From: Auriscalpium vulgare
Taxonomy: Eukaryota; Basidiomycota; Agaricomycetes; Russulales; Auriscalpiaceae
DNA: 64,000 nucleotides
NCBI GenBank assembly: GCA_019915015.1
Contig: JAHBBC010000002.1
Location: forward strand, 1,302,001 to 1,366,000
Reading direction: 5' to 3'
Below the pieces are notes generated by a model, which saw nothing but the letters and a program-made list of their open reading frames with translations, searched no databases and had not been told where the DNA came from. Of the stretch, positions 31,486-43,729 are shown piece after piece (position 1 is the stretch's first letter; the number at the start of each line of letters is the position of its first letter). The translations under genes were made by a program, and so were the position numbers.

Positions 31486-33531
31486 TTAGGCTGCTGTGGG
31501 GGTGGCGGCCGGAGGGGAGGGCGCAGCGCCAGGCACATGTACATGTGCCTTCTTCGTGAGCGCGGGCGCTGCATGCTTGCGTTTCGGCTTCGCGGCCTCC
31601 GCGACCATCCTGCGCCAATGTAAGTCATGAAGCTGCAAAAATTGGACATGAAGTGCGCACCGCTCCAGTTCGCGACGTTCCTCGTCCGACTCGTCCGGCA
31701 CGGTACTCTTGAACAACGCACCGAGCAATAGCAACCCCTACACGAGCAACGGGATCAGTTAGACCATCTAGAGGCGCATTGTGCTGCGCAGACGTACACG
31801 AGCGCGATTGTACAGAACCTGCTCCGATGCGCCAGGCTCCTTGAGAACGTTGTCAACAACCTCGCGCAAGACTTGCACGACCTCAAAGCGCGTGCCGCGC
31901 CACGACGCGAGCAGCAGCTTCCCTGTGACGTCCGCCTCCAGCGCGTGAAGCTCGTCTTCGCTCGCGTCACCTTTGGCGTGGACGCGCTCCATGTCTTGCA
32001 TAACCTGCTGTACACTCAGTGCGCTGCCAATCACCCCCCATGCGTCCTTCGCGACCGCGCCCTTTTCCTTCAAGCGCGACCAGAAGCCAGGACTGCGCAT
32101 CGTGAGCTATCTAGGCACAGAAGACTTGGGCAAGGGCTCACATTCCGAGGAACTTCTTGGACTTGAGGAAGGATGTTGCCTTGGTGATGTACACCGTGCC
32201 GATGGCATGTAATAGCTAAGCACTCCACATGTTAGCCCGCACACGCGGAGACAGAGCACTGCCCTACACACCTCGACCCCGAAGCTCTCCAGCTTCAAAT
32301 CGTCCGCCTCACGCTTCATCCGCCCCTCCCACGCAACCGTCTCCGGATCGTCCTTCGCGCCGGGGTTCTTCGCCTCGATGAACGGGCGCAGGCGGTCAAT
32401 GAGCTTCTCCGTGAGCAACTTCACGCGGGCCTGCATCGCCGCCTTGCGCTCGCGGTCATGCGCCTCGAGCGCCGCTCGCTGTTCAGGGGTGAGCTTTGCA
32501 CGCCGCTTGCGCGCGTCGTGCGCGGCGGACTGCGAGGTGGACGCCTTGGGTGGCTCCTCGCCGGACGGAGACGCGGTAAGCGAAGTTTGGGACTGCGGGT
32601 GGACGGGAGGCGGCGGGTGCGCAGTCCCAGGGACATGGGTGGGCTGGGTGGACTCGGGGGCAAGCGCTGGCTGTGGTGTGCCGTCCGCCGCGACGGGCGG
32701 GGTGGCGACAGACGGCGGCGTCACACCGCCGTTCATCTCCTTCTCAAGCTCCGCTTTTTCCTCCTCGGTCATCATAGTCGTGGCCATTGAAGTCATCTCC
32801 TTCATCAAGGAGATCTCGCCGATCTAGAGAATAGAGCTTCCGCGTCAGGGCGTGCACGAGGAGCACAGATAGATAGGCGCACGTAATCCATGAAACGCTC
32901 CCCGCCGAAAACGGCTGCGAAGAACCCTGCCGCGTCCTCGACACCGGTTCCGCTCTCCTTGTCGACCTGGCGAGGGTGTCTCAGTTCTACGAGCAAGGGC
33001 CAAACTGCGCAGCACACGCACCATTTTGCTTCCGTTCTTATCGTACACAGCCCGGAGATTCTGTAGTGATGCCAAAGCGTGAGCATGCTAGAAGATAATC
33101 GCGGGGCGTTGAGCACGCACCGAATCAGAGAGGACTTGGTACGCTTTGCTGCGCGCGGTGTCCCAAGCGTCAGAGACTTCGGAGGGGAGCTCCTGATGTA
33201 CAGTGCGCACCTGATCTTCTTGAACATCTCCTCCGCATCCGGGGAGGGATTCTTGTCAGGATGATACTGCACGCGCCCGGACTGTATGAACGACGGAAAG
33301 ACAGGGACTATTGCCATTTAAACGCACTTTCATGGCAGACTTGCGGTAGGCCTTCTTCAAATCCGTGTCGCTAGCATCAGTGGGGACACCGAGCTACAGA
33401 ACTTCTCGTCAGCGATGAATGTGACGATGGCGCACGAGCTCGCCGCCGGTCGATCGCGACGGTCGAGTAGCGAGACGCGTAGTGGAAGAGGAACGCACCA
33501 GGTCATAGTATTCTGTCTCTACAGGTGCCAT
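31486..33531 (-). CDS. DnaJ (Hsp40) co-chaperone with DnaJ-X domain
   Basis: The start ATG 33531 gives MAPVETEYYDL. Spliced exons rebuild the J domain: LGVPTDASDTDLKKAYRK, SAMKYHPDKNPSPDAEEMF, with the HPD tripeptide that stimulates Hsp70 ATPase. A Pro/Ser/Thr-rich linker (about 32560-32720) and a Lys/Glu-rich coiled coil (KLTPEQRAALEAHDRERKA) follow. The DnaJ-X region then reads ESFGVELLHAIGTVYI and PGFWSRLKEKGAVAKDAWGV. The tail is VHVPGAAPSPPAATPTAA. The layout is that of yeast Caj1/Djp1-type proteins, which act in the cytosol or in peroxisomal protein import. There are about eight exons, and the splice joins keep frame. No Gly/Phe or zinc-finger region is present, as expected for this class. 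Confidence 0.85.
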
Positions 33532-33935
33532 ATTGGCTAGACGAGGTCAATGTGTTGATTAGTTGGTTGATAGATGAAGACAGATGGGTGTGCGTGCGGA
33601 AGCGTGCGGATGAAGGAAGGAGAGTAGGAGTAGGATGGATTTCAATTTATTCGGAACGGAAGGTGTTCTGAATTGCGTAAGCACACGTGATGCGGCTTGT
33701 GTCCCAATTGTGTCCTTGGCACTTGCCACAGAGTCCTCTGACTGCGACATGACTCACATCCCATTGTTCAGAAACGAAGCAACAATAATCCAGCTTCGTA
33801 CGAAAGGCGTGTATTTGGCGCCGGGGGCCTGCGCGGCGAGTGTTGTTACGCCAAACAGATGTAGCCTATAATACACAGTCCACGCCCGACACAAATAGCC
33901 ACTCTGCGATCCGCGGTGAATCGCATTCTGCATCT

Positions 33936-34604
33936 TCAATCTTGCAAAGCGTTGATTTCAGCAGCGCTCTTTTGCAGAAAGTTCTCATAAGAGTCTTGAT
34001 ATGCCGCTTATAAAGAATTCGACAACGATTGACGAACGCGGAACAGAGTATTGACTGACCTGGCGTTCCAGCTTTGGCTCTGAATCGAGCCACCGCCACC
34101 CTGTTGTGCTCGATCGCAGCGAGTTGGGCATGCTTGATGGTACCTGGTGCATGGCCCATACATCTTGTGTTTTTAATAGGTAGATATAGATCCAACACAC
34201 CTGAGACATGCAGGACGTTCGGGATGATATGATGACCCTCCACCGAGGAAAGCAACGTCAGAGCGCCCCACGCAACACGATATGGATCGCGTGCAACGCG
34301 GATGATGCACAGTTTCGTCACCGGGGAGAAGTACTTCACTTCGTTGATATCGTAAATAAATGCGCGCTCATGCAAGAGCAGAACTACATACCACTGAGAG
34401 ATGCACCGACGGCGCCCCAGCCGGTATCCCCGAAATGCGATATGACGCTCTGGCGAAGGCTTGCAAAGATTTGAGCACTCGTGACCTCAGGGACATCTTC
34501 CGATGACACATTTGGCAGAAATTCGACCAAGAGCCAGCGATTCTGCGCGCCATTAGAATGACGCTCGTCGCGAGGAAAGAGATTCTGACCTTGAAGCGCA
34601 CCAT
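33936..34604 (-). CDS. POP5: RNase P/MRP protein subunit Pop5
   Basis: Exon 1 is only five codons (MVRFK, 34604-34590), followed by an intron ending GCGCAG. Then come NRWLLVEFLPN, a helical stretch ending HFGDTGWGAVGASLS, VKYFSPVTKLCIIRVARDPY, HHIIPNVLHVSG, GTIKHAQLAAIEHNRVAVAR and a last exon SYENFLQKSAAEINALQD with stop TGA at 33936-33938. This is the full Pop5/Rpp14 fold in order. The protein helps assemble RNase P (tRNA 5' processing) and RNase MRP (rRNA processing) in the nucleus. Six exons for a protein of about 165 residues is intron-dense but typical here. It faces away from the formamidase gene. Confidence 0.88.
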
Positions 34605-35149
34605 GGAAGCCTTTCAAGCTGGCTGTCAGAGCACAAGTGTCAAGGTAGGGCTCGGTGGGTCATGTCTCGGAAGCATCTCACCAATCACAGCATGGACGTG
34701 GTGGCGAATGCAGAGCGCTTACGAGCTTCAGCGGACGCAGATAAGCTGTGCGCCGTATTTCCGGGTCATTGTGCGCGTTTAGACGCTTGACCAGCGCTCA
34801 TCAGCTTCCCTCACCATGCGCGACCACAGCTACGTAGAGCGACGGTTGTACCACTGGATGAAGTCCCAATATTGATGCTGATCATCAACCCACGGATTGT
34901 CACACATTGCGCCCAGACCATTCTGATCTCGAACTCGATGCATCCGACTCCCACTATCAGACTTCCCCTCTTCTCACAGGAGTCTCATACGGCGACCCCG
35001 TGGACACAGATACCTCCTTATCACCGCATGAGATAAGGAGTTGCCCACAGGGTACATAAGGCGGGACGCCGCAGCCCGCCTGCGCTCCTCCTTTTGCTGC
35101 GTCTCTTCAACATACTCATCGCTCACCTACCCGAAGACAATCTAGCAGC

Positions 35150-37701
35150 ATGTCTACCAGAGCAAACTCGGTCCCCCATCCCACTTTGGTAAAGGTGTGT
35201 ATGTGAAATCATGCTACTGTGGCCGTTTTGTTCATCATGGACTGGTCTTTGCCAGGTCGATCCGTTCGTGTGAGTGATATCATTTTGTAATTTACGGAAC
35301 AGTCGTATGGACTTAAGGTGTATCCAGGTCTGCAGACCAGCAGAAGGTGCGCGCTGTGTGCCTTTATTTGTGGAATGCCCTGACGACATTTGCACATGTA
35401 GGGTCTCCATAACCGGTGGCAGTAAGTCCCAACTGTTTTTGTATGACACGCGCGAGGCGAGTTTGAAGCCATCTGTCAGCCCTGATATTCCTGCAATCGC
35501 CACAGTGAAGCCAGGAGAGGTATGTTCGTCAGCAGTCTCCCCGTTTGGACATACATACATTGATACCCCTCTGTCAGGTCTTCAAAATCGAATGCGTTGG
35601 TAAGCAGTTCTTCGCCCTTTGTTCGATTTAGTACCCACGACTGTGTGATGAGACTGGACTGGGGCTCAGATCGGCAACAATGACAGTACGTGGGGTCTGA
35701 TACTCATGCAGGCGACGTGCTTGAGGTCATGCGGGAATGATCAGACAGCGACGACATCAAGAACGTCGATTTGACGAAGATACACAATCTCTCAGGGCCC
35801 ATTGCAGTTGAAGGTGCCGAACCGGGCGACTGCCTTGTCGTCGATATCCTTGATGGTGAGTATACGCCGGCCATCCATCTGAGGATGGTCTCTTACCTCA
35901 AGGGCCCTATCCAGTGACGCCGTTCGAGCAGATGCCTTGGGGCTACACGGTAACGCGCGCGATCCCAATCATTGTCAACTCTAATGACGGTGCTCGTCCA
36001 CTCACAGGGAATTTTCGAGCTGGAGAACGGAGGCGGTCTCTTCGGTACGTTTCGTCCTCCGCTGTCCTTCGTCTTCTCAGCAAACACTTTTAGCCCGTGA
36101 GTTTAACAGCCGCGCCTGCAAAGCCATCTGGGACTTCAAAGGTAGCCCACCCTCCCATTTCTTGCCTCTACCCACTCTGACCGCCCTGCACAGGCATCTA
36201 CGCGACCTCGCGGCACATCCCCGGCGTGCGCTTCGCCGGCGTCTCTCACCCGGGCCTCATCGGCACTGCGCCGTCCGCCGAGCTGCTCGCGACGTGGAAC
36301 GCGCGCGAGGGCGCGCTCATCGCCGAGCACCCCAACGCGGTTCCGCCCGTCGCGTTCGCGCCTGAGCCCGTCGGCGCGTACGTCGGGCAGGACCTCGACG
36401 ATGCAACCCGCGACAAGATTGCGCGCGAGGGCGCGCGCACGGTCCCGGGCCGCGAGCACGGAGGAAACTGTGATGTGCGTGCGCATAATCATGCATGTCG
36501 CTTGTGGGGCCGCCAGGTTGATGGCTAGTGCAGATCAAGAACTTGTCCCGCGGCTCGCGGTGCTACTTCCCGGTGTTTGTCAAAGGCGCGAACCTGTCCG
36601 TGGGCGACCTGCACTTCTCGCAGGGCGATGTAAGCGCTTCGGTGTGTCTTTGTCTGTGCTAGAATGCTGACTTTGTCTCTATCTGTAGGGAGAGGTCAGT
36701 ATCGGCACGCTCTGAACACGCCCGTACATCGCTGGAATCTCATACATCTTGTAGCTTTCGTTCTGCGGCGCCATCGAGATGGTGAGCGGCACGCGCGGAT
36801 GTACTGACTCCCAGCTGACGCGTGCAGGCGGGCATCATCACGTTTAGCACATCGATCATCAAGGGTGGCATTGAGAAGTTCGCGCTAAAGCAGCCAATCT
36901 TCCTGGTGCGTTCGTGTCGCCCATCTCCGCATCGCGCTGACCCTCGGTGTTATCTGTACCACAGCCGTCCCCAATCGATCCACTGTACTCGAATAAGCTC
37001 ATATTCGAAGGCATAAGCGTTGACTATCGTAAGTCATGAGACGCCTAGGAGGTCCTCAATGCTAAGTGAGACGCGTTTTGTAGATGGTGATGGGAAGCAG
37101 TACAACATGGACGCGTGCGTAGTGTACCCGTGGCCGTGCCCAAGTGAAGTCGAGCTCACTTACTCTACAGCACTGTCGCATACAAGCAGGCCGCGCTCAA
37201 CGCGATTGCGTATCTGCAGAAGGTGCGCCCTTTCCATGCTTTTTTGGGCGCTACCTGAACTGGACCCCTCCTTCCTAGCTCGGCTTCAGTAAGTGCCCTA
37301 CGCACTATATGGCCGGCCCTGCTGACATTTTGGTGACCCACCTTTGAAGCACGCGAACAGGCTTGTACGTCCTAACGATTTTGTGTCCCTGAATACCTCT
37401 TGACGCGTGTCTAGACCTCTTGCTCTCCGCAGCCCCCGTTGAGAGCCACGTTGGCGCAGTAGTCGTGCGTCCCTCCTCTTGCTGCTTCACGTTTTCGAAG
37501 CTGACGCGTTGAGGCCGTAGGACTCGCCGAATGCGTGTGTCACGCTCGCGCTGCCTGTCGGGATCTTTGACTTCGTAAGATCTTGTGTGTTCTTCCGTGC
37601 TTGGATGCTGACGCCATGGGCAGGATATCCTTCCCAAAGAAGATGGCCTCACGAAACATGATCTTGGCCAGTGCGCCATCAGGAGCGACGGTGTGTTGTG
37701 A
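35150..37701 (+). CDS. Formamidase (FmdA/AmdA family)
   Basis: The start is ATG 35150 (MSTRANSVPHPTLVK). Exons in order encode DIPAIATVKPGE, VFKIECV, DWTGAQIGNND, IKNVDLTKIHNLSGPIAVEG, AEPGDCLVVDILD, PWGYTGIFELENGGGLF, CKAIWDFKGIYATSRHIPG, VRFAGVSHPGLIGTAPS, then EGARTVPGREHGGNCDIKN, SRCYFPVFVKGANLSVGDLH, FCGAIEM, LIFEGISVD and a final DILPKEDGLTKHDLG. These are the conserved blocks of the zinc-type formamidase/acetamidase family, which hydrolyses formamide to formate and ammonia. About 15 exons were inferred, many under 60 nt. Splice joins around 37330-37420 are the least sure. A TATA-like ACATAAGG lies near 35054. No disruption was seen. Confidence 0.88.
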
Positions 37702-38573
37702 TGGCTGGACCTGCGTGTAATTATCAAGAGCGAGGGTGTTGAGAGCGTGGTGAATTTATCTTCAAGGAATATGCGTTACATGTACAGTAAGTATTCTACG
37801 AGGAGGTTGCGTTATGTAATGTATACATCGCAGCGTGCCTATGGAGGCTGGGAGCGGCGAAGGTGATCACGAGGCGAGCTTCGCATGGCTAGGATCCTTG
37901 AAAATTTGTCGACAGAAGGCAGGTGTGTTCGCGGCGGCGGCTTCTTGTGCTTATCTAGCAGATGCCTTTGGTGCGCACATGTCATACGATCGCAAAAAAC
38001 GGACATGCAACAAATAGCCACCTCGCAGGGCCAGCGCTCGAAAGTAGTTTCAGGACGTGTGGATTCGGCAGCGCGTAAATTGAAGTGGCGTTGCGTGATA
38101 GAATTGTTGGTAGGGTCGCGGGAGGATCAGAAAAAGAACACATATGTCGGTACTTGTTCAAAATGCTCCCAATTCCAACTGAACAGGCCTGAGAAATGTA
38201 AAAGGCGCTGAAACACCAGTTGTTATTGGGTGTAATTGCATACTGGTCCACTGGTGAAGAGCGCGTCCGCAATCAGTGGGCGAGGTGCGGTGGGCGAGGA
38301 CGAGCAGTGCCTGCAAGGCATGCATGGGGATGTATTTCAATTACTTAGTATCGGTGTGCTCAGTTCGCACGGGCCCTCCACACGCTCAATCTGCCTATTG
38401 AGGCCTAGTGAGGTGTTGGCCAGCTTTGATAGCCGTGAAACAGCCATGAAAAAAAAAAAACAGTCCCCGCACGAGAGAGTATATGTTGAGTAGCAATTGT
38501 AAGGATTCACACGGCGCATGAAGCTCTGTGATACCGGCGTGGCGTCAAGAAACCGTTGGAACGCCTGGTAGAG

Positions 38574-38580
38574 TATAAAT
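38574..38580 (+). promoter_or_regulatory. TATA box of secreted-protein copy 1
   Basis: TATAAAT lies 87 bp before the ATG at 38667. The same CTGG(T/A)AGAGTA(T/A)AAAT context occurs upstream of the other family copies, which supports it as the core promoter. Confidence 0.6.
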
Positions 38581-38666
38581 GAGCGCAGGCTATGGCGGAA
38601 GAAATTCAAGACGCACTTGCCTCTCAACCAGTTTATCCAACCAACCTCACTCAGCCTCAACCCAAC

Positions 38667-38860
38667 ATGAAATTTACTTCCTCTGCGCTCTTTGTCCTCT
38701 CTGGACTCATTGTTGCCACCGTGGCCACCCCCATCATCCCCACCCCTCCGCCCCAGGCTCGTGAGTGTTCTACTACATACCAACTTCAGTTAATCGACTG
38801 ACTGTCTTTGTTTCAGGCAAAGAGCCCGGCTCGTCGATGATATTTATCCCATATTTGTAG
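38667..38860 (+). CDS. Tiny secreted protein, copy 1
   Basis: Two exons (38667-38760 and 38817-38860, GTGAGT...TTTCAG) encode 45 residues. The N-terminus MKFTSSALFVLSGLIVATVA is a classic signal peptide. The mature part is only about 25 residues, Pro-rich (IIPTPPPQAR) and ends SSMIFIPYL. There are no cysteines and no CaaX box, so it is neither a typical hydrophobin nor a pheromone precursor. An in-frame ATG at 38592 lies further upstream but would bury the signal peptide, so the later ATG is preferred. Related copies lie at 39319 and 46265. Function unknown. Confidence 0.6.
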
Positions 38861-38989
38861 ACGGGCTGCAGTCGCACCATAGATGAAGAACGCAAGGGGT
38901 GTTGGCGGGGGAGGGGGTTCAGGCGTTGCACGCTGCTTGTATCTACCGACCATCGTAAATTGAGCGAAAGAATGCATCTAGGGAAATAT

Positions 38990-39265
38990 GAATCCCTATA
39001 GTGCCTTTGGATGACTTAATGCACCCAGCCGAAACGACGTTTGCCTAGTACCTACCTGGTACCTACGCAAGCTTGAGCGCGCTCAGAGAAATTTTGGGAA
39101 AGAAGATGATCGATAACCTCTGAGCTCTGCCGAGGCGGGGAAAGGAATCTGCTATGAGCCCTGAACCAGAGCCCGAACTATATTGTAAAATTCATTGAAA
39201 CGTTCGCAGAACGCAGCAGTAAGCTAAGAAACCGCGGCACCTGGAAGAGTAAAATAAGTCATCGA
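38990..39265 (+). repeat. Promoter-region repeat, forward copy
   Basis: It matches the reverse complement of 46725-46960, including GCGCTCAGA, AAAGAAGATGATCGAT, GAGCTCTGCCGAGGC, GAGCCCTGAACCAGAG and CACCTGGAAGAGTAAAA(T)A in order. It ends at the promoter of degenerate copy 2. Confidence 0.8.
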
Positions 39266-39318
39266 GACAGCAATCCAACGATCAAACCATCCGGCCTCAC
39301 CCACTGGCAGCCTCAAAG

Positions 39319-39357
39319 ATGACCAAGTTGACTTCCTCTGTGCTCGTCCGCGCATGA
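39319..39357 (+). pseudogene. Tiny secreted protein, copy 2 (truncated)
   Basis: A core promoter like that of copy 1 precedes ATG with MTKLTSSVLVRA and then a stop after 12 residues. The leader around the ATG (CAGCCTCAA) and the TSS(A/V)L signature match copies 1 and 3. The signal peptide is cut short. Confidence 0.6.
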
Positions 39358-39704
39358 GACGGGCTGTGAAATGGCTGTGAATAGCTCGTAAGTAACTTCC
39401 CGAGTCGATCAAGTGGAAGCCTCATGAGTCAATGGTTCTGAAAGAGTTGCATCGCGGTGAAGTACTGCGGCGATGGCTCAAGTGCCAGTTTCGCCTTACA
39501 TAACTTTTGGGTCTTGCATCGGGGCCTCGGGCCGCAGTCCCGCCCGCGCCATCTGACTCCTGAGCTTCCGACTGAGTCAATGCAACTCTACCGATACAAA
39601 TCATACGATGAACCTTCGCCGCTTCGCGTAGTTTCTGTGCTGGTGACTAGTGAAGTACTGACCATTGGCGCGGACGAACAACGGACCAACTTGAGTTGCG
39701 CGAG

Positions 39705-41803
39705 ATGTCGCAAAATGCCACCGTGCCCGAGGTTGGGCCTGTTAATATCGAAGGTCAGCTCATCACGATGCGAATTGGAGTTCAGGACTTTATTTACCCC
39801 TTCAAGTTGGCAAGGATGACGACAGCCCGAACACCGCGGTCTTCGAAGTAACAGAAAGAGACGATCCAGGACATCCACGCGCCCCGTACTATCCACGCCC
39901 ACCGCAGAGTCAGAAGGCGGAATCCGTGTCGGACAAGACATTTCGCCTCGGCAACGGGAGCAAGCTATGGTCGCGCTACCTTCAGAAAGCGGAGTACTAC
40001 GATAAGGAACTCGCGGAGACTTGGCAAGGTGACGCGGACGGCGTTTTGATATTTGTGCGTACCCTCGCCCCTCAATCAAGCTTTCGAACCCACACTGAAA
40101 TTCACCACCGCGCGCAGACGGGCCTTTTCTCCGCGACGGTCGCTGCGTTCATACTGGAGAGCTACAAGGGCCTCAAGCAAGACCCGAGCGACACTACCAA
40201 TGCCATCCTCGCACAAATATCCGCGCAACTCGCCGCCGCAGCCAACGGCACCGTTGCCGTCCCCCGCTCCTCACCCACGCCGTTCTCTCCACCTGCCTCC
40301 AGCGTGCGCGTCAACGCGCTGTGGCTCCTGAGCCTTTGCCTGAGCCTCGCCTGCGCGCTGCTCGCGACGTTCGCGCAGCAATGGGCGCGCGCGTACCTCC
40401 ACGCAACGCGCGGCCGCCCCGACTCGGACGTGTACACGCGCGCGCGCGTCCGCGCATATGTCACCGCGGGGGTGCTGGCGTTTCGCATGCCCACTGTGCT
40501 GCGACTCATCCCCGCGCTGCTGCACGCCGCGCTGTTCCTTTTCCTCGCGGGCCTCGTTGAGTTCCTGGTGCCCCTGCACCGCGGACTCGCGGACGTCGTG
40601 CTCGCGTGCGCCGCGTTGCTTGGCGCGGTGTACGCGGCGCTGACCGTGCTCCCCGTCGCAATCCCGTATGCGCCGTACCAGACGCCGCTGTCGCCGCTCG
40701 TGTGGCGCGCAGCAGCCGTCCCACCCAGGTTGCTGAGCGTCGCGGCGCAACTCTGGACGCATCACAAAGGCAACGGGGCGTGGACGTCGGTGTGGAGCCG
40801 TTCCCTAACACGGTTTGACGTCGCCATGGAGGAAAGCCGATACGTGCCTGCGATGCAGGTGCCAAGGGACACGCCGGACTGGGTCGCGGGCCAGGTTCTG
40901 TGCTGGCATCACGCAACGCTCGAAACGCCCGATGTCCTCCCCTTTCTCGACGGCGTCAACGAGCTTCTGGACTCGGGATCTAGCGCAAGAAGTGGAGTGT
41001 CTTACCTCGTTGAACGCCGGGATGAAGCCCTGCGGGTGCAACTCCGCAGAGAGCTGATCTCGGCGGTGAAAGGCGTTGCCAGGTATCCTTCGGAAGAGGC
41101 GGTCAGCACGGCGCGCATAGCCTTGCTGGCGTTCTGGCATCTACCCACATGCGGTCTTTCTCTTTCCCGAGCGCCAGTCCATTTCGTGGTGTCTGAGCTG
41201 GTAGCCCTGCAGGCAGCCAACGTCTCCGACGACATGCGTTTGGAGCTTTCGCAACGCTCTATCGAAGCCCTCGCGGCATCGAACTACGCCGCCTTTCCCG
41301 ACGATCGGTTTGGTGCGATGCAAGATATTCTGGCTGTCCTGCACCCACCGGAACGCATCCTCAGCCAACTCAACAACCTTCAAGACCTACGATCGCTTCG
41401 CGGCCGCGACTACCAGCTCCTCATCCTTACCAGCTTCCTGGTGGACGCCGTGTCCCACCTGCGTCATGTCGACTTCTCACTGTTGAATAACAGCATCTCG
41501 CTGATCGAAACAACGCTGCAAAGTATGGAGTTGAGCACCGCCTCTAATCCCTACGCCGGTCTCCACATGCCCAGCCAGCATCAAAGTAGCGACGTAACGC
41601 GCCTCGTCCGTGCCGAGTTCGAGGATATATGGGGCGAGATTCGGCGTCTGAGCAGCTCGCTGTCGGGGAACGCAGGACTCGGCGCGGCATCGCGCGCGAA
41701 ATATTTCGAGAGGTTGGCCGCGGTCCTGTGGCCACGCACCTTGGCGATCCTGGAAGACGGCCTATTTATCGACATGGCTGCTCAGCCTGAGCCGGGGGTT
41801 TGA
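39705..41803 (+). CDS. DUF6535 multi-pass membrane protein, 660 residues
   Basis: Three exons: 39705-39753 (MSQNATVPEVGPVNIE), 39807-40054 and 40118-41803. The 63-nt second intron is a multiple of three and has no stop, but GTGCGT...GCGCAG borders and the exact join VLIF-TGLFSATVAAFILESY, the DUF6535 signature, show that it is an intron. The DUF6535 region spans about residues 70-250: KLWSRYLQKAEYYDKELAET, then four hydrophobic helices (including LWLLSLCLSLACALLATF and AALFLFLAGLVEFL). The remaining ~400 residues are soluble and alpha-helical, of unknown role. The family is restricted to basidiomycetes and often expanded. Function unknown. Confidence 0.88.
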
Positions 41804-42165
41804 CGACGCAGAGGAAGCCCTCTTTCGTTACTCATAGGCTGGTGTCCGTCGTTGGTGCTGAGGATTATTCGTGGGTGCGATTGGGAGAGGAAGAAGGGCG
41901 GATTGGGCGGTTCTGGAGATTGGAGATCTCAACTATGGCCCCGTGAAACATTTTTGTCCTTCGTCGAAGGCTATCGCCCCCTCGGAAACAGAGTGTGGCC
42001 ATTTGGATGCTGTGAGCTGACGGCCTAACTGACTGCCGAACCGTAACATGGATGGGTATGTCGAGTTCGACTTTGTGTACCAGCTTCTCAGCAGATACAC
42101 CGAAGTGGTTATTCGCACTGAATAGAATGAATTCCTAGTCCCAATGTAGACCGCAAGTACCCTAC

Positions 42166-43111
42166 TCAAAGACTTTTCTTTTCTGGTAACCGAGTTTGTT
42201 TTTGCCATTCAGTGTGCCATGCATGCCACTGCGGCTCCGTCCCGCTGTCCGGCCAAACCGCCCAGCCGTCCCGCACGCGCAGCCACACCGACACCGGGTT
42301 GCTCAAGAGGAACAGCCGTATCCTGCCCAGCACGGATGCCGGCCGCCGCGTCGGGACGAGCTCCGTCGTGAGATAGAAAACCACAGCAAAGAGCACGCCG
42401 AGGCCCACGCCCCAAAGCACCTGGTAAGGCGAGTGGTACGCGAGGTGGTACCTGCGAGGTGGACTTTGGTGAGCACATATGAAGAAAGACAACGAAAGGG
42501 GAGATGGCGCACCGCGAGTATGCGACAACTCCCGCCCAGGATATGAATGCAGCGTGAAGCGTGAGGCGGAATAGCCGGTCGACCGCTGTTGAGCCCATTG
42601 AAACGAATCGGTGACGAAAGTGCAGGTGCAGGACGAGGAACGTCGCAAAGTACGCCATGTACTGGCTATGTGACGAAGGGAAGCCGTAACCATTCCCGAC
42701 GCTGTCTGGCAGGCGTGGCGGGCGACCAAGTCAGACCGGTACGAAGATGATACGAGAATGACGCACCGACAGGGCGTTCCTGCTTTATGAGACGCTTCAC
42801 GCCCCAGTTGAATGCCTCGCAAAGGAATTGCCCGGCCCACATATTGATGACAGTAACTTCGCGGGTGAATACCGCGAGGACGGCGTAGGCGGCCTGACGG
42901 AGTTTTCAAGACCAGAAATACACTGAGAAACCAATACACACACCATCAGGAGGATAGGCGAGAGGGTAATGAGAGCCATAGCAAGCGAGACATGCGATGA
43001 GGCATCATCTGCGCCGCTCTAAGTCGCAGGTCATGGTATGTCGATGCAGACTAGGGAGAACGCACAAATGACGTGGGTAAGGTCCAGGGACGCGCGTTGT
43101 ATATCTGCCAT
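42166..43111 (-). CDS. CWH8: Dolichyldiphosphatase (Cwh8/DOLPP1, PAP2 family)
   Basis: The start ATG 43111 gives MADIQRASLDLTHVI. It joins through a GTGCGT...GGCGCAG intron to YDASSHVSLAMALITLSPIL, then AAYAVLAVFTREVTVINMWA, GVKRLIKQERP, VDSVGNGYGFPSSHSQYM, a hydrophobic segment and SRYHLAYHSPYQ. KxxxxxxRP, PSSH and SRxxxxxH are the three catalytic blocks of PAP2 phosphatases, all intact. The enzyme removes one phosphate from dolichyl diphosphate on the ER lumen side and recycles the carrier for N-glycosylation. Five exons were inferred. The C-terminus (WHTEWQKQTRLPEKKSL) is charged and carries dilysines suited to ER retention. Confidence 0.9.
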
Positions 43112-43729
43112 AATGACTCGCGCACCGAAGGGCGGATCTGACGAGTTGTTGAATAGATTTAGTCTTGTGAGAAAGCTTGCTGGCAGCTGCAACCTATCAG
43201 CTCCCGAACCTACCATTCGAACAATCACGCGGGCGCACCTGAAATTGTGTGTGTCCGGGAGACGTGTTCAAGGGGTATCGCAGAGGATTAGAGTCTGTGA
43301 AGCCTGCGAAGAGCAGATGGACCGTGGATGATGGCAGTCCTTGCAAGGGAGGGCAACGGTAGCCACAGCCTTCAAGCTTCAAGTTCGACAGCGGCTAGCC
43401 TCATGTCAGCGTGAGAGTACTGATCCTGGGCTCGCGAACTGGTTGAAGCGTTGAAGCTGTCTACTCTGCCTCGGGGAGACTACGTGAGAGTCGAATACTG
43501 CAGGTGGAATTGAACGACCGCGGACTGCAGCGAGGGTAGCCCCATGAATAGATGGCCGATTTGATACAATCGTCAGGTCGCGATGATGTATAGTAGCTCG
43601 TATGAACGCAGAAGGCGAAGGGACTAATCATTTTCGTTATTGCGAAATACAGCAGCACGACTGCGACAGCGATGCCAGAGTGGAAAACTCCTAGGGCTAC
43701 ATCCACCAGATGACTTCTCAAATACATAT
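43112..43729. other. Intergenic, no supported gene
   Basis: Upstream region of the dolichyldiphosphatase gene and downstream region of cdc37. I see no gene or repeat of note. Confidence 0.4.

Noticed and set aside
38449..38460. Run of 12 A as a retroposon poly-A tail
   Set aside because: It lies in a promoter-side region that is also present, without the run, in the inverted copy at 46.4 kb. No target-site duplication was seen.
38337..38783. 148-residue minus-strand ORF and its 46131-46496 counterpart
   Set aside because: These are antisense shadows of the duplicated secreted-protein genes. The sense strand has signal peptide, TATA box and splice sites.
40055..40117. In-frame segment of the DUF6535 ORF read as coding
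   Set aside because: It has GTGCGT...GCGCAG borders, and removing it rebuilds the DUF6535 signature exactly, so it is a 63-nt intron with no stop.
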